Assembly: GCF_000379685.1 (NCBI RefSeq)
Contig: NZ_KB903249.1
Location: 724,795 to 788,794 of the forward strand
Length of the DNA stretch: 64,000 bases
Direction of reading: 5' to 3'
From: Catelliglobosispora koreensis DSM 44566
GTDB taxonomy: Bacteria > Actinomycetota > Actinomycetes > Mycobacteriales > Micromonosporaceae
Numbering within the stretch: position 1 is the stretch's first letter; the number at the start of each line of letters is the position of its first letter. Of the stretch, positions 50,189-59,083 are shown one piece after another. Position numbers and translations under genes: made by a program. Under the pieces are notes generated by a model. That model did not search any database. It was not told where the DNA came from and saw only the letters and a program-made list of their open reading frames with translations.

Positions 50189-51076
50189 GTGAAGACAACA
50201 GCAATCGTGCTGACCGTGCTTGCTCTGGGAGCAGGCTGTACCGGGCGGGCCGTACCGCCGGCAGCCCCGCACTCGCAGCCGGGTACCGCCGGGCAGCTGT
50301 CGGCCTTGTTTGAGCGAATCACCGGAACCCGCGAGGATCGGTCGGCGGCATCATTTCTTCAATACGCAACTTTCCAGAAACCGATCCGGGAGTGTATGAC
50401 GCGCAACGGATTCGACTACACCCCGCCGCCATTTGAGGACCCATACCGGTCTTGGCCAGCCAACCGGCCCATGTCCTACATCGACGTTCTCATCCCCATA
50501 GACGAACAGCAGATCGCCCGCGGTCTGTACTTGACCGAGGATCACCGCGGCGCGCGCCAGCAGCCACCTAACCCCGGGTTCGACAAGCTTGACGAGGCCG
50601 GGCGCAGGCGCTACTCGGCAATGGCTGGCACGTGCTCGCCGCTGCCAGGCTCGTACGAATACGAGTTTCCGCAGGCATCTCTTGATCTCGCGTGGAAGCT
50701 CGAAAAGACGCTAGCCAACATCCTTGCAACATCAGATGTGTTGCGCGACATGGCCACCAGCAAGTATCCGGCCTGCATGGCTGCCGCCGGGTACCCAGTA
50801 AAAGACCGCAAACAGCTGGCCGAACACGTGCGAGGCAAGCATTTCGAGGGGATCGAAGCGGCAGCAGAGCTGAACGCGGCGTATGAAGCCGAGGTCGCAG
50901 CCGCGAGAGCTGACGCGTTATGCCGCAAAGACTCATACCCCTTGGCGATGAGGCTGATCGCACCGGTGCTGCCCGAATTCGAAAAGGAACACAGCACCAA
51001 AATCGCCGAAGTTGAGGCCCACTGGTCCAACATCCGCGACAAAGCGAAACGTGCTCGCGCCGAATTGACCTGGTAG
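50189..51076 (+). CDS. Predicted lipoprotein of unknown function
   Basis: A 295-residue protein from GTG 50189 (GGAGAG upstream). The signal peptide ends in the lipobox LGAGC (TAIVLTVLALGAGCTGR). The exported part has conserved-looking Cys positions (RECMTRNGFDY, GTCSPLPGSYEYE, KYPACMAAAGYPV, ADALCRKDSYPLA) in an alternation of CMxxxG motifs typical of actinobacterial secreted proteins. Located just before the coupling-ATPase operon, it may act at the cell surface during mating (inference). A strong terminator follows. Confidence 0.75.
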   Translation: MKTTAIVLTVLALGAGCTGRAVPPAAPHSQPGTAGQLSALFERITGTREDRSAASFLQYATFQKPIRECMTRNGFDYTPPPFEDPYRSWPANRPMSYIDVLIPIDEQQIARGLYLTEDHRGARQQPPNPGFDKLDEAGRRRYSAMAGTCSPLPGSYEYEFPQASLDLAWKLEKTLANILATSDVLRDMATSKYPACMAAAGYPVKDRKQLAEHVRGKHFEGIEAAAELNAAYEAEVAAARADALCRKDSYPLAMRLIAPVLPEFEKEHSTKIAEVEAHWSNIRDKAKRARAELTW

Positions 51077-51090
51077 CAAACACAAAACTA

Positions 51091-51120
51091 GCCCCGGCGT
51101 GCTGTCCTGCACGCCGGGGC
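51091..51120 (+). terminator. Strong hairpin terminator
   Basis: gccccggcgtgc pairs perfectly with gcacgccggggc (12 bp) around tgtcct, 15 bases after the lipoprotein stop. The following 51121-51392 holds no gene and would be the promoter region of the coupling-ATPase operon. Confidence 0.8.
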
Positions 51121-51392
51121 CTGGTGTATCCGGGCAAATGTCGCGGGCGGGGTGCACGCCAAGAGCATCAGGCCGGGGGGTTACGCACCGCGCGGCTTAA
51201 CCAAACCTGTCGCGCGTTCGCCCGCGAAGGCAAAGGAGTCGCTGCGGCAGCACCGCACCTCGCTTGCCGAGGCAACGGGACAGGCCGGGCGGACAAGAGC
51301 GCGGACGCGCCCGCATTCCACGCATCCGAATGCATCCCATCTGTTGGGCATGCCGGCTACACGTCGCAACAAACCCCATTCAGGAGGCATCT

Positions 51393-53759
51393 ATGCCGGC
51401 TCTTGCGCGCTTCTCGGCTTACCTGCTGGCTGATGTTGGCCGTCCGATGACCGAAGGAGCCTGGGTGTTGTCGTTGGTGTGTAGTGCCGCGGGGTTGTTT
51501 GTGGCCGTGGTTGCGGTTGCGCTCGCTATCTGGTGCTTGTGGCGTGTCTATGAGGCACGCATGAACGCGGGTGCTCATCTGGTGCAGATTCTTGCACCGG
51601 TTGAGGTTGGCGCGGATGGTGCGGAAACGTTGTGGCGGCTGCTGGCTCCGTTGTGTGTGCGGCCGTCGTGGTGGCTTCCGGCCTCGCATATGGGGTTTGA
51701 GTTTCAGTGGGCCAGTCAGCAGCTGACGATCCGGTTGTGGGTGCCAGGGCCGGTGGCGGTGGCGCCGGTGGTGGCGGCGGTGGCGGCGGCGTGGCCTGGC
51801 GCGACCTGCACGGTCACGGCCGCATCTGGTCCGCTGCCGGATGCGGTGTATCAGGCGGGCGGGCATGTGGTGCCAGTGTTGCCCGCGTGGGGCGGGCTTA
51901 ACACCGCACATGATGCCGATCCGTTGCGTGGCTTGCTTTCTGCCGCGTCCGGGCTGTGCGAGGGGCAGGTGGCGTGTGTGCAGGTGCTGGCGCGCCCGGC
52001 GGGGCGCCGGTATCGGCGGGCGTTCGCCGGCGACGTCGCCCGGCTGCGGCAGGCGGGGTTGCCACGGGGGGAGGCGGCGGCGTGGATGGGGCAGATCCTG
52101 GGCCTGTTCACCGCCGGCACCGGTGCGGCGGCACCGTCTGTGGTGGCAGGGGGTGGGGGAGTGTTGCGTGACCGAGATGCGCGTTCCGGTGTGGACAAGC
52201 TTGCCGGCCCGTTGTGGCAGACGGCCATCCGTTACGGCATCACTAGCAGCCGCCGTCCGGTCACGGTGACCGGGCAGGCGATGCAGGCTGGGTTCGGGGC
52301 GTGGGCGGCCCGCAACCAGCTGCGGCAGATACCCATGGGCGACCCGGCCCGGGTGCTGGCGCGGCGGGCCTTGCGGGCCGGGTTTTTGCTCAGTGTGGCG
52401 GAGCTTGCCAGTATCGCCGGGTTGCCGCTGGATGAGGCGGTGCCCGGTTTGGCGCGCGCCCGCGCGAAAGCTGTTGCCCCGCCGCCGCACCTGCCTGAAG
52501 GCGGCCGCAGTACGAAAGTGCTGGGGCGGGCTGAGACCAGCGGACGGTCGATCGCTTTGACCGCTGCTGATGCCCGTCATCATGTCCACATTGTGGGGTC
52601 AACGGGGTCGGGTAAGTCGACGCTGATGTGCAACATGGTCCTGGATGATGTTCACGCCGGGCGTGGGGTGGTCGTCATTGACCCGCGCGGGGATCTGGTC
52701 ACCGATGTGCTGCAACGTCTTCCGGCCTCCGCTGCCGGGCGGCTGGTTTTGATTGACCCGGACCAGGATCCCAGCGCGGCCCTTAACCCCCTCGACGCCG
52801 GCGATGCGGACCTCGCGGTCGACAATGTGGTGTCCATCTTCCACAAAATCTTTGCCCGGCACTGGGGTCCGCGGATGGACGATGTGATGCGGGTGGCCTG
52901 TTTGACGCTAATGCGCCACGCGAACGCGTCTTTGACGATGGTGCCGCCGCTGCTCAATGACAAACGGTTCCGCACCAACTTCACCGCCGACCTCGATGAT
53001 CCCGAAGGGCTGCACGGGTTCTGGGAATGGTATGAGACCACCCCGATTCCGTTGCGGGCTCAGCTGACCGGTGCCGTTTTGGCCCGGCTGCGTAACCTGA
53101 TGCTGCGCGATTTTGTCCGCAAAACCTTTGGCCCGCTGCGGTCGTCGTTTGACATGGCCAAGGTCCTTGATGGCGGGATCCTTTTGGCGAGGCTGCCCAA
53201 AGGGCAGATCGGGGAAGACACGACCCGGCTGATGGGCTCGTTCGTGCTGGCATCGGTGTGGCAGGCCGCTACCGCGCGGATCCGCCTGCCCGAGGCTGAG
53301 CGCCGTGACGCGGCCGTGTATATCGATGAGGCACACAATTTTTTAAACCTGCCCGGCAGCGTGGCCGACATTCTCGCCGAGGCCCGTGGTTATGGGCTGG
53401 GCATGGTTTTGGCCCATCAGCATCTGGGGCAGATGCCAGGTGAGGCGTTGGAGGCGATCGCCGCCAATGCGCGCACGAAGGTGTTTTTCACCTGCAGCCC
53501 TAAAGATGCCCGGGAGCTGGCCCGGCACACGATGCCGTATCTGTCCGAACACGACCTGGCCCATTTGGGCAAATATGTTGCTGCGGTGCGGCTTCTCGCG
53601 CACGGTACGGAAACGCCCGCGTTCACGATGCGGACTGCGCCACCGAAACCAGTCATGGGTGTGCAGGCCGTTTTGCGGCAGGCGGCGGCCGCCGCTACTG
53701 GCCGTCAGGCGGTGCCCGGGCTGGCCAAGCTGCTCAAAACACGGGCGGCTAGGCCCTGA
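51393..53759 (+). CDS. TraD/VirD4-like conjugative coupling ATPase
   Basis: A 788-residue protein from ATG 51393 with aggagg 6 bases upstream (the frame extends to 51264 without coding character). N-terminal membrane helix (LSLVCSAAGLFVAVVAVALA, residues 26-45), a 300-residue domain, then the motor: Walker A VGSTGSGKSTLMC (K408), VVVIDPRGDLVTDVLQRL, Walker B AVYIDEAHNFLNLP (D645, E646), and ARGYGLGMVLAHQHLGQMPG. It belongs to the type IV coupling / DotL-TraD group common in actinobacterial elements. It would pass DNA to the VirB4/VirB6 channel encoded 14 kb upstream. Confidence 0.9.
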   Translation: MPALARFSAYLLADVGRPMTEGAWVLSLVCSAAGLFVAVVAVALAIWCLWRVYEARMNAGAHLVQILAPVEVGADGAETLWRLLAPLCVRPSWWLPASHMGFEFQWASQQLTIRLWVPGPVAVAPVVAAVAAAWPGATCTVTAASGPLPDAVYQAGGHVVPVLPAWGGLNTAHDADPLRGLLSAASGLCEGQVACVQVLARPAGRRYRRAFAGDVARLRQAGLPRGEAAAWMGQILGLFTAGTGAAAPSVVAGGGGVLRDRDARSGVDKLAGPLWQTAIRYGITSSRRPVTVTGQAMQAGFGAWAARNQLRQIPMGDPARVLARRALRAGFLLSVAELASIAGLPLDEAVPGLARARAKAVAPPPHLPEGGRSTKVLGRAETSGRSIALTAADARHHVHIVGSTGSGKSTLMCNMVLDDVHAGRGVVVIDPRGDLVTDVLQRLPASAAGRLVLIDPDQDPSAALNPLDAGDADLAVDNVVSIFHKIFARHWGPRMDDVMRVACLTLMRHANASLTMVPPLLNDKRFRTNFTADLDDPEGLHGFWEWYETTPIPLRAQLTGAVLARLRNLMLRDFVRKTFGPLRSSFDMAKVLDGGILLARLPKGQIGEDTTRLMGSFVLASVWQAATARIRLPEAERRDAAVYIDEAHNFLNLPGSVADILAEARGYGLGMVLAHQHLGQMPGEALEAIAANARTKVFFTCSPKDARELARHTMPYLSEHDLAHLGKYVAAVRLLAHGTETPAFTMRTAPPKPVMGVQAVLRQAAAAATGRQAVPGLAKLLKTRAARP

Positions 53760-53858
53760 CCGTGGAGGCGGCTGTGGCCCGGCACTGGGGTGGTTGTGGT
53801 GCTGCCGGGCTCATGCCGGGACGGCAAGGTGGTGTTGTCGCAGCGTAAAGGAGGAATC

Positions 53859-54806
53859 ATGCCCGGCCTTGATCGGCCCCGACACTCCCGTACCGGAAGT
53901 ACTCCCGTGCCCGCCGGTGCCGTTGCCGGGCGGCGTGCCAGCCGGTCGCTGGTGGACCTGTGGCGACGGCTGACTCCGCGCGATTACACCATCGGTGACC
54001 TTCTCGATGATCACGGTGTGCTGACCACGTCCCAGCTGACATCGGTGTTGTTTTCCAGTCCGGTCACGTGCGCCCATCGGCTGCAGGCGTTGCGGCGCAT
54101 CGGTTTTGTGACCGGGTTCGGCCGTAACCGGCCCGGGGCGCCGCATCCGATGTGCTGGATGGCCGGCGAACTCGCCGCGCGTGCCGCAGCGATCGCCCGC
54201 GATGAACCCGCGCCGGCCGCCAAGGCGGTCCGGGCCCGCCAGGAACGGCTGATGCAGTCACGGGCGCTGGATCACCTGCTGGGTGTCAACGGTTTCTTTA
54301 TGAACCTGCTGGCTCACACACGCACCCAGCCGGGCACCGCACTGACGAGGTGGTGGCCGGAACGGCAGGCAACACAAGCGTTCGGGCAGCGTGTGCATCC
54401 CGACGGTGCCGGGGTCTGGCGCGAGGATGGGCGTTCGGCCGGGTTTTTCACCGAATACGACCGGGGCACCGAACCGCAGGCGCGGCTACTGTCCAAACTG
54501 GACGCCTACCGCAGGCTGCGTGCCGCCGGCGGCCCCGGGTGGGTGGTGCTGCTGGTGTTCACCCAGCCCGGCCGGGAAGCCAACCTGCACCACCTCCTGG
54601 ACGGGCAGAACCTTATGGTGCCTGTCGCGACCACCTGCCTGCCCGCCGGAGGGGATCCGGCAGGGCCGGTGTGGCGCATCGCCGGGGTGCTGGGCCGGCA
54701 CCGGCTCGCCGGCCTGCCCGGCACCGGCGGCGAGCCTGGGCCGCTCAACCCAGGACTTGATGAGGCCGCACCGCCGCTGTGGCGGCTATCTGGCGGCACG
54801 CCGTAA
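53859..54806 (+). CDS. Replication-relaxation family protein
   Basis: A 315-residue protein from ATG 53859, behind a near-perfect aaaggagg. It has an N-terminal winged helix (LDDHGVLTTSQLTSVLFSSP, HRLQALRRIGFVTGFGRNRP) and then the family core (LDHLLGVNGFFMNLLAHTRT, FFTEYDRGTEPQARLLSKLD). Replic_Relax proteins of actinobacterial mobile elements are thought to start DNA processing for replication or transfer. No canonical HUH relaxase is seen in the window, so this may fill that role (inference). Confidence 0.85.
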   Translation: MPGLDRPRHSRTGSTPVPAGAVAGRRASRSLVDLWRRLTPRDYTIGDLLDDHGVLTTSQLTSVLFSSPVTCAHRLQALRRIGFVTGFGRNRPGAPHPMCWMAGELAARAAAIARDEPAPAAKAVRARQERLMQSRALDHLLGVNGFFMNLLAHTRTQPGTALTRWWPERQATQAFGQRVHPDGAGVWREDGRSAGFFTEYDRGTEPQARLLSKLDAYRRLRAAGGPGWVVLLVFTQPGREANLHHLLDGQNLMVPVATTCLPAGGDPAGPVWRIAGVLGRHRLAGLPGTGGEPGPLNPGLDEAAPPLWRLSGGTP

Positions 54807-54807
54807 C

Positions 54808-54919
54808 CCAACACACCCAACACCGCCGCGACAACAGACGGCCCAGGCGAAGCCAAACAGCCCAACACCGCAGCCCACACCCCTGTTGAGGCAACGGCTG
54901 GGCGGGGGAGCGTGTTGGG
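54808..54919. promoter_or_regulatory. Third CCCAACA/TGTTGGG repeat cluster
   Basis: cccaaca at 54808, 54816 and 54861 and inverted tgttggg at 54913, in the gap between the replication-relaxation gene and the next gene. Same motif as the clusters at 33.95-34.23 and 35.08-35.13 kb. Confidence 0.6.
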
Positions 54920-54936
54920 CCGGCCGCCTACCGTCG

Positions 54937-55764
54937 ATGGCATACCACTTGTATTGCTTCACTTTTCCGGCTCGCGCCCGCCTGCCTGACGGCACCCATG
55001 GCCCGCCACCTCACGGCCGGCCCGCCGCCAACCAGGCAACCGCCCCCGGAAACCCACCCCACCCCGTCTCGCTGTCCTGTTTGGAGGACCCGATTCCACT
55101 CATCCCCCCACACGGCATTGTTGTTGTCTGCCTACCCGAAACCACCGATCCCGCCAGCCTGGCGCAAGCCGCCACCACCGCGCTTCAACACGCGATACCC
55201 GCTACCCGCCCGTACACACTGACACGGCACTTCACCGCGTCCCGCTGGCACCAGCGCGGCCTGCTGCACCCGTATCGTGGCCAAGCGGCCGGCGGGCCGG
55301 TACGGCTGCTTAACCTGGCCGCCATGCGTGAGCACGGGGCGGCCGCCTACGCGGCCCGGTGGGCCTGCTGGCGTGCCGTGGTTGCCGGAACCCGCCCGGC
55401 GAAACCGTTCTGGCACTTCGAAGACCGCCACCGCCGCGACCCCTTCCGGTATCCGGCCAGCACGGCGGCCCGTGACTACGCCAGCCAGCCACGCGTGGCG
55501 GCGATGCGTGCCTACAACATGCACCCCCGCCGGGCGATGCTGTTGCCGGCCACGCATCTGGAGGCGCTGCAGACCACCTTTCACACCTACCGGCTGATCG
55601 GGCACGCCACCGCCGTACCGGCCAACGGGCTGCTGTATGCCGGGCATCTGTACACGCCGGGATCTGACCGGCTCGCCGATCTGCAGTCCTATCTGGAACA
55701 CACCAGCAGCATCCTCGATGCCCTGCCTGAAACCACCCGCCTGGTAGCCCTCACCCACCCGTAG
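54937..55764 (+). CDS. Hypothetical protein of the conjugative element
   Basis: A 275-residue protein from ATG 54937, directly behind the repeat cluster. Pro/His-rich N-terminus, then a soluble region (PYTLTRHFTASRWHQRGLLH, RYPASTAARDYASQPRVAAM, LIGHATAVPANGLLYAGHLY). No motif recognised. First gene after the repeats and possibly under their control; followed after about 100 bases by the DUF932 gene. Confidence 0.55.
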   Translation: MAYHLYCFTFPARARLPDGTHGPPPHGRPAANQATAPGNPPHPVSLSCLEDPIPLIPPHGIVVVCLPETTDPASLAQAATTALQHAIPATRPYTLTRHFTASRWHQRGLLHPYRGQAAGGPVRLLNLAAMREHGAAAYAARWACWRAVVAGTRPAKPFWHFEDRHRRDPFRYPASTAARDYASQPRVAAMRAYNMHPRRAMLLPATHLEALQTTFHTYRLIGHATAVPANGLLYAGHLYTPGSDRLADLQSYLEHTSSILDALPETTRLVALTHP

Positions 55765-55870
55765 CCGGTGCACGTGCTGCACCGTCGTCTTTGTTGCGGC
55801 GTAACCCTTTATCTCACCGGGGTTGCGCCGCGTTTTCGTGTTCACCCACCCAAGGGAGACAACACCCATC

Positions 55871-57067
55871 GTGACCGCAGACATCAACACCACGTTCACC
55901 GCGCAGCGGCACACCCAAATCAGCCAGGCGGCCGCCCGGCAAGCCGACATCGACGCCCGCATCGCCGCCGGCACCCTCGTCCCGCTTGGCGGCGACCGTT
56001 ATCGCATCAACGACCCGCAAAGCTTCGACCACAACGAAACGCTCACCTACACCGCCGGGCAACTGCTGCCCCAGCACGGCCTCGACCTCAGCCTCGGCCA
56101 GGCCGCCCTGTACACCAGCACACCTGCCTGGCACAGCCTGGGTAACGTCATCCCCGGCGGCACCAGCGACGTGGCACAGGTTTTGACGCTGGGTGGTATC
56201 GGCTTCGACGTCATCCGCCGCCCCGCCGAATACCGGCGCACCGTCGATGGCGGGCACCACATGGTGCCCGGCTACTTCATCACCGTACGCACCGACACCG
56301 AAGCGCCGCTGGGCGTCGTGGGCAGCAAATACCACGTCCTGCAAAACGCCGACATCTTCGGCTTCCTGCAAGACCTCGCCGACACCGGCGACATTGTGTG
56401 GGAGTCAGCCGGAGCCCTGCGCGACGGGCGCACCGTGTTCGTGTGCATGCGGCTACCCGACACGCTGACCATTGATGCCGCCGGGATCAGCGACACCATC
56501 ATCCCGTTCATCATGGCCACCAACACCCACGACGGCTCCCGGCAAGCCGAAGTCGTCACCACACCGTGGCGGCCCGTATGCGCCAACACCGAACGGTTCG
56601 CCCTACGCGACGCCTACACCCGCTGGGGTGTGCGCCACACCCGCAACGCCCGCTCCCGCATCGAGGAAGCCCGCCGCACCCTCGGCCTGACCCGCACCTA
56701 CTACCAGCAGTTCGCCGCCGAACAAGAAACCCTGGCCCGCACCCGCATGGCCATCACCGAATTCCACGACCTCATCGAAGACCTGTGGCCGGCCACCACC
56801 GGCAGTAAACGCGAAACCACCAGCCGGCAGCGCCGCAAAGACGTTCTCACCGGCCTGTTCGCGGCCAACACCGGCACCCTGGGCAACACCTGCTACGCCG
56901 CCGAACGGGCCATCACCGAATACTGCGACTGGCACAAAACCGTGCGCCCCACCGGATCGCTGCGTGGCAAACACCTCGCGGCCCGCGCCACTTTGGCTGT
57001 CGAAGGCGGCAACGACACCATCAAAACCAAAGCTCACAAAGCCCTGCTCACCCTGACCCGCCGATAA
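55871..57067 (+). CDS. DUF932 / phage-plasmid-like protein
   Basis: A 398-residue protein from GTG 55871 (GGGAG about 13 bases upstream). WHSLGNVIPGGTSDVAQVLT, RTVDGGHHMVPGYFITVRTD, GVVGSKYHVLQNADIFGFLQ, GRTVFVCMRLPDTLTI and TPWRPVCANTERFAL are hallmarks of the DUF932 family (TIGR03299) carried by phages, plasmids and ICEs. Function is not settled; association with DNA maintenance of mobile elements is likely. The gene is full length. Confidence 0.88.
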   Translation: MTADINTTFTAQRHTQISQAAARQADIDARIAAGTLVPLGGDRYRINDPQSFDHNETLTYTAGQLLPQHGLDLSLGQAALYTSTPAWHSLGNVIPGGTSDVAQVLTLGGIGFDVIRRPAEYRRTVDGGHHMVPGYFITVRTDTEAPLGVVGSKYHVLQNADIFGFLQDLADTGDIVWESAGALRDGRTVFVCMRLPDTLTIDAAGISDTIIPFIMATNTHDGSRQAEVVTTPWRPVCANTERFALRDAYTRWGVRHTRNARSRIEEARRTLGLTRTYYQQFAAEQETLARTRMAITEFHDLIEDLWPATTGSKRETTSRQRRKDVLTGLFAANTGTLGNTCYAAERAITEYCDWHKTVRPTGSLRGKHLAARATLAVEGGNDTIKTKAHKALLTLTRR

Positions 57068-57084
57068 CACCGCACCAGCATCAT

Positions 57085-57153
57085 GGCCACCCAGCCGCAC
57101 CGCACCCTCACCGTGAAAACGCCATAAGAGAGTGGGGGAGCGGCTGGGTGGCC
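57085..57153. repeat. Perfect 13-bp inverted repeat with 43-base loop
   Basis: ggccacccagccg (57085-57097) and cggctgggtggcc (57141-57153) flank most of the gap between the DUF932 gene and the next. The right arm ends 26 bases before the next start. It could be an attenuator, a terminator or a protein-binding site. Confidence 0.6.
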
Positions 57154-57179
57154 GCCGTCCGTCCAGAAAGGACATACCG

Positions 57180-58271
57180 ATGCATCCGCAACACCACCGT
57201 GGCGCCGAACGCGCCGCCTGGCTGTTCTACAGCATCTGCGCCGTCGGGTCCCTCGCAGGGCAAATCTGGGTCGGCATCGAAAAACCACCCTGGCCTGATG
57301 AGGTCGACTGGTGGGCCCGTGGCCTGATCATGTTCCCGTTCGCCGCCGTCATCGATCTGGGCGGTGTGGTCACCAGCGCGTTCGCCGACCTGCGCCGAAA
57401 GCTCGGCGAAAGCGCCCTGGAGTGGCGGATCCTATCCGGATTCTGCGTCACCCTCGCTGTGGCCATCAACATCGCCGGGCACGGCAGCGATCCCTACCTG
57501 GCTGCCCTGTTCGGCGGGCTGGGTGTGCTGGCCTATGCGGTATGGCTGGCCCACAGCGCCGCCCGCCGCCGCGACGCCCTGCGCGCCGAAGGCAAACTCG
57601 CCCGCACCGCACCGCATTACGGCCTGGCCCAATGGATCGGCGCCTACCGGCTGACCCGCCGCGCGAAAACCCTGGCCCTGACCCAAGGTTTGGGCCTGCA
57701 CGACTCCCTTGCGGCCGCCGCCGCCGCACTGCGCGAGCAACACCGCCACCGTGCCCTGGCCGCACATTTGCAAACACTCATCCGCCAGCAACACGCCAAC
57801 CCGGCCCTGGCCGCTGTCGCGATCAGCACCGTCGACATTGACGCCGTCGCCGCGCAGCTGACCGCCACCTCCGATGTGGACACCTGGGTCGCCGTCGTGG
57901 CCGGGCAAATCAGCCCACCCACACCAGCCAGCCCGCCCACACCCCCCGGCCCGCTTGATACGAACCCGCACGAGCCGCCCGCGCCATACGGCCCGCAGGT
58001 TGCAGTGGCCGGGTGGCCCAAAGGGATCCTGCGCCGGGTACCGGAAAACACCGCCGACTACGAAAAGTGGCGCCACATCTGGCACGACATCACCGAAAAC
58101 AGCACCGACACCACCAACGTGCTCGCACAACGCCACGGCATCAGCGACAGGCAAGTCCGCTGGATCCGCTCCATCGGCGCCACCGGCCTGCTCAACGACC
58201 CCCGCACCCCGTTGCAGCGCATCGCTGACATGACCACTGCCATCAACGGCCACCCCCACAACAGCACATAA
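57180..58271 (+). CDS. Membrane protein with C-terminal HTH (SpdB-like transfer protein candidate)
   Basis: A 363-residue protein from ATG 57180 (aaagga upstream). Three to four N-terminal membrane helices (LFYSICAVGSLAGQIWVGI, GLIMFPFAAVIDLGGVVTSA, GFCVTLAVAINIAGHG, GGLGVLAYAVWLAHSAARRR), a helical middle, a Pro-rich linker (SPPTPASPPTPPGP) and a C-terminal HTH-like end (RHGISDRQVRWIRSIG). Similar membrane proteins called Spd function in spread of actinomycete plasmids (family knowledge). Assignment tentative. Confidence 0.6.
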   Translation: MHPQHHRGAERAAWLFYSICAVGSLAGQIWVGIEKPPWPDEVDWWARGLIMFPFAAVIDLGGVVTSAFADLRRKLGESALEWRILSGFCVTLAVAINIAGHGSDPYLAALFGGLGVLAYAVWLAHSAARRRDALRAEGKLARTAPHYGLAQWIGAYRLTRRAKTLALTQGLGLHDSLAAAAAALREQHRHRALAAHLQTLIRQQHANPALAAVAISTVDIDAVAAQLTATSDVDTWVAVVAGQISPPTPASPPTPPGPLDTNPHEPPAPYGPQVAVAGWPKGILRRVPENTADYEKWRHIWHDITENSTDTTNVLAQRHGISDRQVRWIRSIGATGLLNDPRTPLQRIADMTTAINGHPHNST

Positions 58272-58295
58272 ACCCTATGGCAGGAAAGGAGACCC

Positions 58296-58964
58296 ATGTA
58301 CATGACGCTCACCATGCTCATCGCCGCCGGTGCCGTGGCAGTAGCTGTGCTTACGGCGATTGCGCTGGCTGCCGTTGCCGGGCGGCACCGCCGCGCCCAC
58401 CACCGGCTGCACACTCGCCTGCAGTCTGATCCGCTAACCATGCTGCCTAACCGGGCCGCCCTGACCAGTCACCTCGCCGGGCTGGCCCGCACCGGATGCG
58501 GCTACACCTTGTGCCTGCTCAACCTTGACCGGTTCGCGTATCTCAACCTGCACGCCGGCTACCGCACCGGCGACGAACTGCTCGTCCTGGCCGCCGCCCG
58601 CCTCGCCCATGCCGCACAAGCATGCCGGCAGACGCGGGTGTTCAAACTCGTCGGCGACGAATACGCCATCACCACCACCACAACAGATTCCGCCGAACTG
58701 CTTGCCCGTCTACGTGAGGCGGTCACCGGCACCTACGAACTACACACCTGCGGCCACCAGATCACCACCCGCATTGCGGCCACCGCCGGTGCCGCCACCT
58801 CACCGCGTTACGCCCGGCTGCCCGCAGCCACCATGTTGCGCCGCGCCGACCAAGCGCTGCAAGCGGCCAAACGCCACCACCGCAACACCATTAGCATCTG
58901 GCAGCCGCACCTGGACACGTTGCCGCTGACCCGCCACCGGCGCATCCGCACCGCCCAAACCTAA
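58296..58964 (+). CDS. Membrane-anchored GGDEF-domain protein, degenerate signature
   Basis: A 222-residue protein from ATG 58296 (aaaggag 7 bases upstream). One N-terminal helix (LIAAGAVAVAVLTAIALAAV), then a GGDEF domain: DPLTMLPNRAAL, LNLDRFAYLNLHAGYRTGDE, and VGDEYAI where the GGDEF motif should be. The first Gly is Val and the Phe is Tyr, so diguanylate cyclase activity is doubtful. It may bind GTP or c-di-GMP instead. It precedes a second GGDEF gene in the same operon. Confidence 0.85.
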   Translation: MYMTLTMLIAAGAVAVAVLTAIALAAVAGRHRRAHHRLHTRLQSDPLTMLPNRAALTSHLAGLARTGCGYTLCLLNLDRFAYLNLHAGYRTGDELLVLAAARLAHAAQACRQTRVFKLVGDEYAITTTTTDSAELLARLREAVTGTYELHTCGHQITTRIAATAGAATSPRYARLPAATMLRRADQALQAAKRHHRNTISIWQPHLDTLPLTRHRRIRTAQT

Positions 58965-59083
58965 ACACTGCCAACGCACTCAGCCTGCCACCGCCACGTG
59001 GCGCGCACCCGAAAACCGGACCGATGTCCCGGGGCGCGCGCCAGCCGTCCCGGGATTTCCTTGCCCCTGAAAGGAAACCCGCC

